Shown here: piece after piece, positions 27,726 to 35,459 of the stretch
How the letters are laid out: every line of letters begins with the position of its first letter
How positions within the stretch are numbered: position 1 is the first letter of the stretch
From: Teichococcus oryzae
Lineage (GTDB): Bacteria; Pseudomonadota; Alphaproteobacteria; Acetobacterales; Acetobacteraceae
Assembly: GCF_008386565.1 (NCBI RefSeq)
Contig: NZ_VUKA01000001.1
Span: 806,001 to 870,000, forward strand
Reading direction: 5' to 3'
DNA length: 64,000 bases
The notes under the pieces: model-generated
Told to the model about the DNA's origin: nothing
What the model saw: the letters and a program-made list of their open reading frames with translations, nothing else
Database searches by the model: none
Translations under genes and position numbers: made by a program

Positions 27726-27746
27726 GGGCCGCCACGCGGGCGGCCC
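27726..27746. terminator. Bidirectional terminator between eipB and the siderophore-interacting gene
   Basis: GGGCCGCC and GGCGGCCC form a perfect 8-bp stem with a 5-nt loop between convergent genes, 7 bp past the eipB stop. No T-run is present on either side. Confidence 0.5.
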
Positions 27747-27765
27747 AGGCATCAATTCGTGGGCG

Positions 27766-28596
27766 TCAGTTCGCGTCGTTCAGGGTTTCATGCACCCCCG
27801 CCGCGCCACGCTGCCAATAGCCGGCGGCGCGCAGCCAGCGCGGATCGGCGCCTTTTCTTTCCACCAGCGCCTGCCTCAGCGCCCGGGTAACCCCGGATTC
27901 GCACGCCACCCAGGCCTGGAACTCGCCGGGCGGAAATGGCGTGTCCTCCAGCGCGGCCAGCAGCGCCGCCGCATCGCCGGCCGGCGCGGGATGGCGGTGG
28001 ACCCAACGGACGGTCACCTCGGCGGCGCTCTGCAAGGCGATCTCGTCTTCCTTTCCATCCACCTCGGCGATCACCACGGCATGGTGGCCCGTGGGCAGCT
28101 CCTCCAGCCGCCGCGCAATGGCGGGCAGGGCGGTGTCGTCGCCTACCAGCAGGTGCCAGTCGAAGGCCAGGGGCAGCATCAGGGAGCCTCGCGGCCCGCC
28201 CATCAGCAGGGGCTGGCCCGGTGCGGCCTGCTGCGCCCAGGCCGTGGCGGGGCCGGCCTCGTGAAGCGCGAAGTCGATCTGCAAGGTGTTGGCCGCCGCG
28301 TCGTGGCGGCGGGGCGTGTAGTCGCGCGCCGCCGGCCGGTCCGGACGGGGGAACAGGATCCCGTCCGGCCCCTGCACCGGCAGCACCGAGGCATCCTGGC
28401 CGGGCAGGGGGAAGAACAGCTTGACGTGGTCGCCGAAGCCGGGGCTCGCGAAGCCGCGCAGATCCTCCCCGCCCAGCGTCACGCGCAGCATGTGCGGCGT
28501 CAGCCGTTCCGTGGCCAGCACGGTGAGGCGCCGGAGGCGCGTTTGATGCCGCAACCGTTGAGGCAGGCGGTCGTTTCGGGCAACGGGCTGGATCAT
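27766..28596 (-). CDS. Siderophore-interacting protein (ViuB/SIP-type ferric-siderophore reductase)
   Basis: A cytoplasmic flavoprotein that reduces ferric siderophores to release iron. The 276-residue sequence has an FAD-binding domain (RLTPHMLRVTLGGEDLRGF, GDHVKLFFP, and RDYTPRR at 91-97) and a C-terminal NAD(P)-binding SIP domain (WHLLVGDDTALPAIARRLEELP, then WVACESGVTRALRQ). No siderophore receptor or ABC transporter is adjacent. A Fur-like site lies 14-32 bp upstream of the start. No ribosome site is visible upstream, so a leaderless or very short-leader mRNA is possible. Confidence 0.88.
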   Translation of the reverse strand: MIQPVARNDRLPQRLRHQTRLRRLTVLATERLTPHMLRVTLGGEDLRGFASPGFGDHVKLFFPLPGQDASVLPVQGPDGILFPRPDRPAARDYTPRRHDAAANTLQIDFALHEAGPATAWAQQAAPGQPLLMGGPRGSLMLPLAFDWHLLVGDDTALPAIARRLEELPTGHHAVVIAEVDGKEDEIALQSAAEVTVRWVHRHPAPAGDAAALLAALEDTPFPPGEFQAWVACESGVTRALRQALVERKGADPRWLRAAGYWQRGAAGVHETLNDAN

Positions 28597-28609
28597 CGGG
28601 GCACCAGGA

Positions 28610-28628
28610 AATTAAGATTCATTCGCAA
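28610..28628 (-). promoter_or_regulatory. Possible Fur box upstream of siderophore-interacting gene
   Basis: TTGCGAATGAATCTTAATT (minus strand) resembles the interrupted GCGAATGATTCTCATT form of Fur boxes seen in GC-rich proteobacteria, with about three mismatches. It lies 14-32 bp upstream of the reductase start in an AT-rich patch that stands out from its surroundings. Confidence 0.5.
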
Positions 28629-28829
28629 TTGTGCCGCGCGATAAACCCTTGCCGCGGCGTCGGCAAGCGGCGGATGGCGCCGTTCTGCCCTGCCGCGCGG
28701 ACACTGGCGTGAGGCGCCCCGCCGGGGCATCCTGCCATCCGCCCGCCCGGCCCGCGGTCCGGCGGCGAAAGCCTGGCATCCGGCGGGTGCAGCGGCCCCC
28801 GGGGGCCCGGAAGATGGAGCAAGCACACC

Positions 28830-29510
28830 ATGCGAATCCTGCTGGTGGAAGATGACGCCGAGGTCGGCCGCTTCGTGCGGAAGGGCCTTCAGGAAGCGGG
28901 CCACACGGTGGAGCACGCGCAGAACGGCCGTGACGGATTGTTCATGGCCGCCAGCGAGGGCTTCGACCTCCTGGTGCTGGACCGGATGCTGCCGGGGGGC
29001 GTGGATGGCGTCCGGCTGGTGGAAACGCTGCGCACCCAGGGCAACCACACGCCTGTGCTGTTCCTGTCGGCCCTGGCGGGGGTGGATGAGCGCGTGAAGG
29101 GCCTGAAGGCCGGCGGCGACGACTACCTGGTGAAGCCTTTCGCCTTCGCCGAGCTGCTGGCGCGGGTCGAGGCCCTGGGCCGCCGCCCGGCGGTGGATGC
29201 TCCCGCCACCCGGCTGCGTGTCGCCGATCTTGAGCTGGATCTGTTGTCCCGCACCGTGACGCGGGGTGGCCGGAAGATCGACATCCAGCCGCGCGAATTC
29301 CGCCTGCTGGAGCATCTGATGCGCCATGCCGGGCAGGTCGTCACCCGCACCATGCTGCTGGAGAAGGTGTGGGACTACCATTTCGACCCGCAGACCAACG
29401 TCATCGACGTGCATGTTTCCCGCCTGCGGCAGAAGCTGGACAAGGGCTTCGACAAGCCGCTGATCCACACGGTCCGCAATGCCGGCTACATGATCCGGGG
29501 CGAGGCCTGA
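28830..29510 (+). CDS. OmpR/PhoB-family response regulator
   Basis: A two-domain response regulator of 226 residues. The receiver has D51 as phosphoacceptor (LVLDRMLPGGVDG), acidic residues E7/D8/D9 and K102 (YLVKPFAF). The winged-helix output (about 128-224) contains LTR-type recognition residues in TNVIDVHVSRLRQKLDKGF. It resembles CusR/CopR- and QseB-like regulators, but the signal cannot be assigned. It lies 12 bp upstream of the partner kinase gene, and the pair is divergent from the siderophore-interacting gene, sharing the 28597-28829 promoter region. Confidence 0.92.
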   Translation: MRILLVEDDAEVGRFVRKGLQEAGHTVEHAQNGRDGLFMAASEGFDLLVLDRMLPGGVDGVRLVETLRTQGNHTPVLFLSALAGVDERVKGLKAGGDDYLVKPFAFAELLARVEALGRRPAVDAPATRLRVADLELDLLSRTVTRGGRKIDIQPREFRLLEHLMRHAGQVVTRTMLLEKVWDYHFDPQTNVIDVHVSRLRQKLDKGFDKPLIHTVRNAGYMIRGEA

Positions 29511-29521
29511 GCAACGCCGCC

Positions 29522-30958
29522 ATGCCGCATTCCCGGCTGCGCCGGCAGCATCCCGGGCCGGTCTGGCGGCTGTTCTCCTCCGCCGGCTTCCGTTTCGCGG
29601 CGCTGTTCGCGGCCGTGTTCCTGCTCGCCGCCCTGGCCTTCGGCAGCGTGCTGTGGTGGGGCACGGCGGGCGCCCTGGAACGCCAGACCGATGCCGCTAT
29701 CCGGGCCGATGTGCATGCGCTGACCGATCGCTGGCGCGATGGCGGCGCCCCCTCCGTGGCGGAGGCGATCGAGGAGCGCCTGGCCGTCGATGCCGAGGGC
29801 CAGACGCTGTATCTCCTGCAGGATGCCGATGGTGCGCGGCAGGCGGGCAACCTGGCCGAGCTGCCGCGCCGGGACGGCAATTCCGCCTGGCACAGCGTCA
29901 CGCTCAGCCATGAGGATGGCCCGCCGGGCGAAGGCCGGCTGATGGTGGTGGAACTGCCGGATGGCGGCCGCCTGGGCGTCGGGCGGGAAGTGGGCGAGAA
30001 GCAGCAGCTTCGGGATTTGCTGACCGAGGGCCTGGCCTGGGCCACCGGCGCCGCGCTGGTGTGCGCCATCATCGGCGCCTGGCTTATGCGCCGGGCGCTG
30101 GAGCGGCGGCTGGCCGCGGCGTCCGGCACGGCGGCGCAGATCGCCGGCGGCGACCTTTCGCCCCGCGTGCCGCTGTCGCCGCATGATGACGAGTTCGACC
30201 GGCTGGGTGCCAGCATGAACACCATGCTGGACCGCATCGCCCAGCTGATGGATGGGGTGCGCGGCGTGTCCGACGCCATTGCCCATGACCTTCGCCACCC
30301 CATCGCCCGCGCCCGCAACGGCCTGGAGGAGGCGCTGCTGGACGAGGCCAATGATCCGGCGGCGCTCCGCAGCGCCATCGAGCGCGGTATCACCGACCTC
30401 GACAATGTCAGCCGCGTCTTCCAGGCCGTGCTGCGCATCGCCGAGGTGGAGCATGGCGCCCGCCGCGCCGCCTTCGCGCCGCTCGACCTCGCCCTGCTGC
30501 TGGCCGACGCGGCGGAACTCTACGGCGCCTCGGCCGAGGCGCATGGCCAGGTGCTGGAAACCGAATGGCCGGAAAGCCTGCCCCTGGTTGGCGACCGGGA
30601 CCTGCTGCTGCAGGTGCTGGCCAACCTGCTGGATAACGCGGTGAAGTTCAGCCCGCCGGGCGCCGTGATCCGCGTTTCGGCGGCGCAGGAGGAGGACGCG
30701 GTCCTGGTGCGGGTGGCGGATCAGGGGCCGGGCCTGTCCGTTCCTGATCGCGCCCGGGTAGGGGAACGCTTCTTCCGGGCCGATGCCGCACGCACCACGC
30801 CGGGCTCAGGGCTGGGGCTGTCGCTGGTGCGGGCAGTGGTGCAGATGCATGGCGGGGCGTTGTGGTTCGCCGATGCCGGCGGGCCGCCGGACCATCCCGG
30901 CCTTGCCGTGCTGCTCCGCCTGCCGGTGTCGGCGGGAACGGAAAAGCCGGCGGCATGA
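29522..30958 (+). CDS. Membrane sensor histidine kinase
   Basis: Partner of the preceding response regulator. The 478-residue protein has two transmembrane helices (about residues 20-42 and 165-185) enclosing a periplasmic sensor of about 120 residues. A HAMP domain follows, then the dimerisation helix with H255 (AIAHDLRHPIARARNGLEEAL) and an ATPase domain with N box (LANLLDNAVKFSPPG), G1 (VADQGPGLS) and G2 (GSGLGLSLV). The H-box and short sensor resemble the CusS/QseC-like group. The ribosome site before ATG 29522 is weak, which fits coupling to the upstream gene. Confidence 0.9.
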   Translation: MPHSRLRRQHPGPVWRLFSSAGFRFAALFAAVFLLAALAFGSVLWWGTAGALERQTDAAIRADVHALTDRWRDGGAPSVAEAIEERLAVDAEGQTLYLLQDADGARQAGNLAELPRRDGNSAWHSVTLSHEDGPPGEGRLMVVELPDGGRLGVGREVGEKQQLRDLLTEGLAWATGAALVCAIIGAWLMRRALERRLAAASGTAAQIAGGDLSPRVPLSPHDDEFDRLGASMNTMLDRIAQLMDGVRGVSDAIAHDLRHPIARARNGLEEALLDEANDPAALRSAIERGITDLDNVSRVFQAVLRIAEVEHGARRAAFAPLDLALLLADAAELYGASAEAHGQVLETEWPESLPLVGDRDLLLQVLANLLDNAVKFSPPGAVIRVSAAQEEDAVLVRVADQGPGLSVPDRARVGERFFRADAARTTPGSGLGLSLVRAVVQMHGGALWFADAGGPPDHPGLAVLLRLPVSAGTEKPAA

Positions 30959-31016
30959 CCCAGGCTTCATCCCCCGACCATGGGCGCGCAGGGGTCACCG
31001 CGCCAGATTGTGCCGC

Positions 31017-31289
31017 ATGGATCTGCTGCGGCGAGATGTCGTGCTGTTGCTTCTTCTGGCCATGCCGGCCTCGGCGCAGGAGGTTCGCGTGCTGCCACTT
31101 GGCGAGGCCGAATGCGTGGAATTGTCGGCCCGCCTGGCGCGCAACGCGCGGGCCTGGCGGGACCCGGCGCGTGGCCTGGCCGCGGAAGGGCGAAGGCTGT
31201 GCCGGGACGGCTATTTCCGTGCCGGCGTGGCCAAGCTGCGCCGCGCCGTGCGGGCCACGCAGGGCGGCGCCGACACGGCCCGGCCCTGA
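31017..31289 (+). CDS. Small secreted protein of unknown function
   Basis: A 90-residue protein with a clear signal peptide (MDLLRRDVVLLLLLAMPASAQ, cleavage after ASA). The mature part of about 70 residues is helical and Arg/Ala-rich, with two cysteines (C36 and the Cys in LCRDGYFRAGVAKLRRAVR). I recognise no family. It follows the two-component genes by 58 bp and precedes an MFS gene by 12 bp, so it may be a periplasmic member of that operon. Conservation elsewhere is the key test of reality. Confidence 0.6.
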   Translation: MDLLRRDVVLLLLLAMPASAQEVRVLPLGEAECVELSARLARNARAWRDPARGLAAEGRRLCRDGYFRAGVAKLRRAVRATQGGADTARP

Positions 31290-31301
31290 GGCTTTTCCTG
31301 G

Positions 31302-32495
31302 ATGGCCGGCATGAGCGCACCCGGCGCGCCGGTTTCCCATCCCGCGACGCCTGTCGGATGGCGTGTGCCCCTGGCCGGGGCGGGCACGCTGTCGGCCGGG
31401 ATCGGCCTGGCGCGCTTCGCCTATGTGCCGCTGTTTCCGGCGCTGGTATCCGCCGGCTGGGTGGACGGGGCGGGGGCGGGGCTGCTTGGCGCCTGCAACT
31501 TCGCCGGCTACCTGCTGGGGGCGATGGGAGGCCGCAGCCTGGGCCGGCGAACCGGCGTGCCGCTGGCCCTGGATCTGGGCATGGCGCTGGTGGTGTTGTC
31601 CTTTCTGGCCTGCGCCCTGCCTTGGGGCCTGGGCTGGATGGCGGGCTGGCGGGCCCTGGCCGGGCTGGCCGGCGGGCTGATGATGGCCCTGGCCGGCCCT
31701 GCGGTGCAGGCGGTCGTGCCGGCCGGGCGCCGCGCCGCCGCGAGCGGGCTGGTGATCTCCGGCGTGGGCTCCGGCACCGTGCTGGGCGCCCTGGCGGTGC
31801 CGTTCCTGCTGCCGGCCGGCGTGGCGATGGCCTGGCTGGGCCTGGCCGCGCTGGCGGCGCTGATCTGGCTGGCGCTGCGGCGGAACTGGCCGGACCCGCC
31901 GGCGGAGATGATGCGCCTGCCGCGCGGGCTGCGCGTGCCGCGCGCCGCCGCGATGCTGGTGGCCTATGGCTTGTCCGGCGCCGGCATGGTGGCGCCCATG
32001 GTGTATCTGGCGGATTTCGCGGTGCGCGGGCATGGCCTGGCGCCGCCGCTGGACGCGCTGCCCTGGGTGCTGTTCGGGCTGGGGGGCGTGGCCGGCACCC
32101 TGACGGGCGGCCGGGTCGCCGGGCGGCTTGGCGGGCGGCGGGCGATGCTGATCTGGCTGCTGGTGCAGGTCCTGGCCCTGGCCACGAGCCTGCTGCCGGG
32201 CTGGGCGAGCATGTTGCTGGCGGCGCCGATCTGCGGCTTCGCGGGGGTCGGCGTGTCGGCCGTGGCCCTGACGGTGGCACGGGAACAGGCGGGCATCGCC
32301 GCCGGCCTGCTCTGGGTGCGGGCCACGATCATCTATGCCGCCGCCCAGGCCCTGGGCGGCTTCGGCCTCGCGGCGCTGTTCCGCGCCACGGGGGAGCAGC
32401 ATCTGGCGGTGTTCTCCGCCGCCCTGGCCTTGTCGGTGCTGGCCTTCCTGGCCGCGGCAGCGATGCGGCCCATCCCGCCCGGCGGGGCGGGCTGA
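31302..32495 (+). CDS. MFS transporter, YbfB/YjiJ family
   Basis: A 397-residue major facilitator with 12 predicted membrane segments. The opening GTLSAGIGLARFAYVPLFPAL and the following GACNFAGYLLGAMGGRSLGRR are typical of the YbfB/YjiJ subfamily; a second-half repeat begins near AAAMLVAYGLSGAGMVAPMVYL. Substrates of this subfamily are mostly unknown. It is last in the run after the two-component genes and the small secreted protein; ATG 31311 is an equally possible start. Its stop codon forms part of the hairpin shared with the convergent small gene. Confidence 0.82.
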   Translation: MAGMSAPGAPVSHPATPVGWRVPLAGAGTLSAGIGLARFAYVPLFPALVSAGWVDGAGAGLLGACNFAGYLLGAMGGRSLGRRTGVPLALDLGMALVVLSFLACALPWGLGWMAGWRALAGLAGGLMMALAGPAVQAVVPAGRRAAASGLVISGVGSGTVLGALAVPFLLPAGVAMAWLGLAALAALIWLALRRNWPDPPAEMMRLPRGLRVPRAAAMLVAYGLSGAGMVAPMVYLADFAVRGHGLAPPLDALPWVLFGLGGVAGTLTGGRVAGRLGGRRAMLIWLLVQVLALATSLLPGWASMLLAAPICGFAGVGVSAVALTVAREQAGIAAGLLWVRATIIYAAAQALGGFGLAALFRATGEQHLAVFSAALALSVLAFLAAAAMRPIPPGGAG

Positions 32496-32513
32496 GGCGC
32501 GGCCGCCTCAGCC
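32490..32513. terminator. Bidirectional hairpin built from two stop codons
   Basis: GGCTGAGGCG and CGCCTCAGCC form a perfect 10-bp stem with a CGGC loop. The left arm includes the TGA of the MFS gene, and the right arm includes the TCA (minus-strand TGA) of the convergent 57-residue gene. No T-run follows. Confidence 0.55.
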
Positions 32514-32681
32514 TTTCGGCTTGGCGGGCGGTGGCTCACCCGTCCATTCGTCGGTGATCAAACCTTGCGCGGCGCTGATCCTGTCCTGCTCCTCCGGGGT
32601 GGGAGGGCGGGGGATGTAGCCTTCCGTGGCTTCCTCCGCCGAGAACCGCGCCTTCGGACCTTCCTTGGGCTTGCCGGACAT
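32508..32681 (-). CDS. Conserved-looking 57-residue hypothetical protein
   Basis: I recognise no family. The protein is hydrophilic, charged and Pro-rich (MSGKPKEGPKARFSAEEATE, then GYIPRPPTPEEQDRISAAQG), with no membrane segment or cysteine, and is likely soluble and partly disordered. AGGAAAGGG lies 7 nt before the ATG, which is strong evidence that it is translated. It sits between the MFS gene (convergent) and the enoyl-CoA hydratase-like gene 65 bp away on the same strand. Confidence 0.65.
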   Translation of the reverse strand: MSGKPKEGPKARFSAEEATEGYIPRPPTPEEQDRISAAQGLITDEWTGEPPPAKPKG

Positions 32682-32746
32682 GATGCGCCCTTTCCTGTGG
32701 AGTGATGCTGGACCAACGCCCGGCGCGGCCGGGCGTTCCACCGGCC

Positions 32747-33736
32747 TCAGGCGAAGAAGGCCGCGGCGTCGGCGGGCGGTGCCTGCCAGCGGGGCGCGTT
32801 GTCCTTGTCCACCAGCACGGCCCGCACCCCTTCCGCGAAGTCGGGATGGCGGGTGATGTGGCGGGTGAGGGCCAGCTCCATCTCCAGGCAGGCGGGAAGG
32901 TCCATCGTCGCCCCCCGCCGCAGCAGTTCCAGCGTCACCGCGACGGAAGTGGGTGACACCCGGCGCAGGATGGCCAGCTGTTCCGCAGCCCATTCGCCGC
33001 CTTCCGCCTCCAGCGCCGCCTCGATCGCGGCGCGGTCGTGATGGCCGAAGCAGCGGGCGATGGCCGGGCGCAGGGCGGCGATGCGGCCCGGCGGCACGGG
33101 CTGGGCGAAGCGCTCCACCATCGCGGCATCGGCTTCGGCCAGCAGCGCGGCCCGCAGTTCCGGCAGGCGCTCCGACGGCACGAAATGCGTGGCAAGGCCG
33201 GCTTCCACCGCCTCCGCCCCATGCAGACGCGCGCCGGTCAGCGCCAGCCAGCGGCCGAGCCCGTCGGGCAGGCGCGGCAGCACATGGCTGGTGCCCACAT
33301 CGGGAAACAGCGCGATGGCGGTTTCCGGCATGGCCAGCAGGGCACGCTCGGTGACCACCCGGTGGCTGCCATGCACCGAGACGCCGATGCCGCCCCCCAT
33401 GCACACGCCGTCGATCAGGCTGATCCAGGGGCGGGGGAAGCTGGCGATGGCGCCGTTCACCGCGTATTCGCCGCTGAAGAAGGCATCGATCCCGTCCGTG
33501 TCCCCCGCGAGCGCCATCTCGCGGACGCGCCGCACATCGCCGCCGGCGCAAAATGCCCGCCCGCCGGCACCTTCCAGCAGCACCAGGCGCAGATCGGGAT
33601 CGTTCCGCCAGGCCTGGATGGCCTGCGCGAAGCCCTCGATCATCGGCAGGTCCAGCGCGTTCAATGCGCGGGGCCGGTTCATCAGCAGGCTACCCACTTT
33701 ACCCTCGCGCGTGGCGACCAGGCTGGCTTCGGTCAT
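32747..33736 (-). CDS. Enoyl-CoA hydratase/isomerase family, 3-hydroxyisobutyryl-CoA hydrolase-like
   Basis: A crotonase-fold protein of 329 residues. It has the oxyanion-hole loops GRAFCAGGDVRRV and CMGGGIGVSVHG, and MPETAIALFPDVGTSHVLPRL, which carries the Glu used by 3-hydroxyisobutyryl-CoA hydrolases. The C-terminal LELLRRGATMDLPACLEMELALTRHI also fits that subgroup, which acts in valine degradation. The activity is predicted from these motifs only; no other valine-pathway gene is adjacent. It is divergent from the orphan ABC ATPase gene. Confidence 0.85.
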   Translation of the reverse strand: MTEASLVATREGKVGSLLMNRPRALNALDLPMIEGFAQAIQAWRNDPDLRLVLLEGAGGRAFCAGGDVRRVREMALAGDTDGIDAFFSGEYAVNGAIASFPRPWISLIDGVCMGGGIGVSVHGSHRVVTERALLAMPETAIALFPDVGTSHVLPRLPDGLGRWLALTGARLHGAEAVEAGLATHFVPSERLPELRAALLAEADAAMVERFAQPVPPGRIAALRPAIARCFGHHDRAAIEAALEAEGGEWAAEQLAILRRVSPTSVAVTLELLRRGATMDLPACLEMELALTRHITRHPDFAEGVRAVLVDKDNAPRWQAPPADAAAFFA

Positions 33737-33845
33737 GCGGATCCTCCGTTTTCCTGGAATGCAGGGTCGCGGCAGAGCGCCCGGTTGACAAGCGGCCCCG
33801 CCAGCGTCGATGCACGCAGCGCGGGCTCAACGGGAGACAGGCGGA

Positions 33846-34937
33846 ATGGCCGAGGCGCTGGTGCGGTTCGAAGGCGTGCGCAAGGCTTATGGCCCCGCGG
33901 CTTCCGGTTATGCGGTGAAGCAGCTCGACCTATCGGTGGAGAAGGGGGAGCTGTTGACCCTGCTCGGTCCTTCCGGTTCCGGCAAGACCACCACGCTGAT
34001 GATGCTGGCCGGCTTCGAGCAGCCCAGCGAGGGCCGCATCATGCTGGAAGGCCGCGACATCGCCCGCCTGCCGCCGCACAAGCGCGGCATCGGCGTGGTG
34101 TTCCAGTCCTATGCGCTGTTCCCGCACATGTCGGTGGCCGAGAACGTCGCCTTTCCGCTGGAGGTGCGCGGCATTGCCCGGGCGGAGCGCGCCGCCCGCG
34201 TCGCCCGCGCCCTGTCCATGGTGCGGCTGGAGAATTACGGCGGCCGCCGCCCTTCCCAGCTTTCCGGCGGGCAGCAGCAGCGAATCGCGCTTGCCCGCGC
34301 CATGGTGTTCGAGCCCCCCATCGTGCTGCTGGACGAGCCGCTGGGCGCGCTGGACAAGGCGCTGCGCGAGGAGATGCAGTACGAGATCCGCGCCCTGCAC
34401 CAGCGGCTGGGCCTGACCATGATGTATGTCACCCACGACCAGGCCGAGGCGTTGACCCTGTCCGACCGGATCGCCGTGTTCGAGGGCGGGCTGGTGCGGC
34501 AGCTGGCCGCGCCGCGCCGCATCTACGAGACGCCCGCCAACGCCTTTGTCGCCGGCTTCGTGGGGGAGAACAACCGGCTGCCCGGCCGCATCATCGGGTC
34601 GGAAGGCAACATCACTCGTGTGGCGCTGGATTGCGGCCCGGTGGTGGAGGCGCGCATCGTCGACACCGGCGGCGCCGGGGACCGCTGCATGGTGGCGATC
34701 CGGCCGGAGCGCATCGCCGTGGCGCCGGTCGAGGCCGATGACATCGGCGAGGGAGCGCTTCCCGCGACGCTGCAGGAAGCGATCTTCCAGGGCGACCACA
34801 TCCGGCTGCGGCTGAGCATCGGACAGGGTGGCGAGATCCTGGCCAAGCGATCCGTGGGCGGCGGTGCCCTGCCGGAGCCGGGCGGCGCGGCGGCGGTGGC
34901 GTGGGACGCGAAGCACGCCCTGGCCTTCGCGATCTGA
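33846..34937 (+). CDS. PotA-like ABC transporter ATP-binding protein (orphan)
   Basis: A 363-residue ATPase of the spermidine/putrescine/Fe3+ importer class. Walker A is GPSGSGKTT (41-49), the Q loop lies in VVFQSYALFPHMSV, the signature is LSGGQQQR, Walker B is IVLLDEPLGALD, and the switch His is in MYVTHDQAEAL. The C-terminal TOBE domain (about 270-360) contains VGENNRLPG and IRPERIAV. No permease or binding protein is adjacent. The matching PotD/B/C-like genes lie at 42740-45820 and lack an ATPase, so this is probably their partner. Confidence 0.9.
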   Translation: MAEALVRFEGVRKAYGPAASGYAVKQLDLSVEKGELLTLLGPSGSGKTTTLMMLAGFEQPSEGRIMLEGRDIARLPPHKRGIGVVFQSYALFPHMSVAENVAFPLEVRGIARAERAARVARALSMVRLENYGGRRPSQLSGGQQQRIALARAMVFEPPIVLLDEPLGALDKALREEMQYEIRALHQRLGLTMMYVTHDQAEALTLSDRIAVFEGGLVRQLAAPRRIYETPANAFVAGFVGENNRLPGRIIGSEGNITRVALDCGPVVEARIVDTGGAGDRCMVAIRPERIAVAPVEADDIGEGALPATLQEAIFQGDHIRLRLSIGQGGEILAKRSVGGGALPEPGGAAAVAWDAKHALAFAI

Positions 34938-34948
34938 GCCGCTCCGCC

Positions 34949-34965
34949 CCGGGCGCGTGGCCCGG
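34949..34965 (+). terminator. Weak hairpin after the orphan ABC ATPase
   Basis: CCGGGC and GCCCGG form a 6-bp stem with a 5-nt loop, 12 bp past the stop codon. It lacks a T-run, so support is weak. Confidence 0.3.
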
Positions 34966-35018
34966 TCTGGCCGATGAGCCACTTTCCCCGTGCCATGGGG
35001 AGCCGTAGGGTGACGCCC

Positions 35019-35399
35019 ATGCGGCGTCGGGGACCCTGGCGGGCCTTGGGGCGGGAGATGGTGTCCATCCTCCTGTGCCTGTCGCTGTTCCTTCAGCTCA
35101 TGGCGGGCGCGGAGGCGGCGTTTCCGCGCCACCAGGCGGTGGACCCGGCCGTGCTGTGCGGCCTTCATCCGCGGCAGGACGCCCCGCCCGATGTCCCGCA
35201 ACGGGACCGGCACGCCCTGTGCTGCACCCTGGCCTGCGCGGCCTGCGCCGTGGGAATCCCGGCGCTTCCGGCGGACGGGCCGGCCTTGCCGCCGCTTCGC
35301 CACATCGCCCTGGCCTTTTCCTGGCCCGGTACGCCGCCCCCGCCGGTCGGCGATCTCCGCCCCGCCTATGGCGCCCGCGCCCCACCTCCTGCTGCCTGA
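35019..35399 (+). CDS. Small Cys-rich exported protein, DUF2946-like
   Basis: A 126-residue protein with an arginine-rich N-terminus and one strong hydrophobic segment (MVSILLCLSLFLQLMAGAEA) acting as signal peptide or anchor. A cysteine cluster (VLCGLHP, then HALCCTLACAACAVGI) resembles small DUF2946-type proteins found near TonB-receptor and PepSY genes and thought to be metal-linked. The assignment is tentative. ATG 35019 is preferred for TAGGGTGA upstream; in-frame ATGs at 34974 and 34995 would lengthen it. It lies 60 bp before the PepSY gene. Confidence 0.6.
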   Translation: MRRRGPWRALGREMVSILLCLSLFLQLMAGAEAAFPRHQAVDPAVLCGLHPRQDAPPDVPQRDRHALCCTLACAACAVGIPALPADGPALPPLRHIALAFSWPGTPPPPVGDLRPAYGARAPPPAA

Positions 35400-35459
35400 A
35401 CCCCGATCCTTCTCAACCTCGGGCGCCGTTTGCCGCGCCCTTTCGGGATTCCCGCAGAC

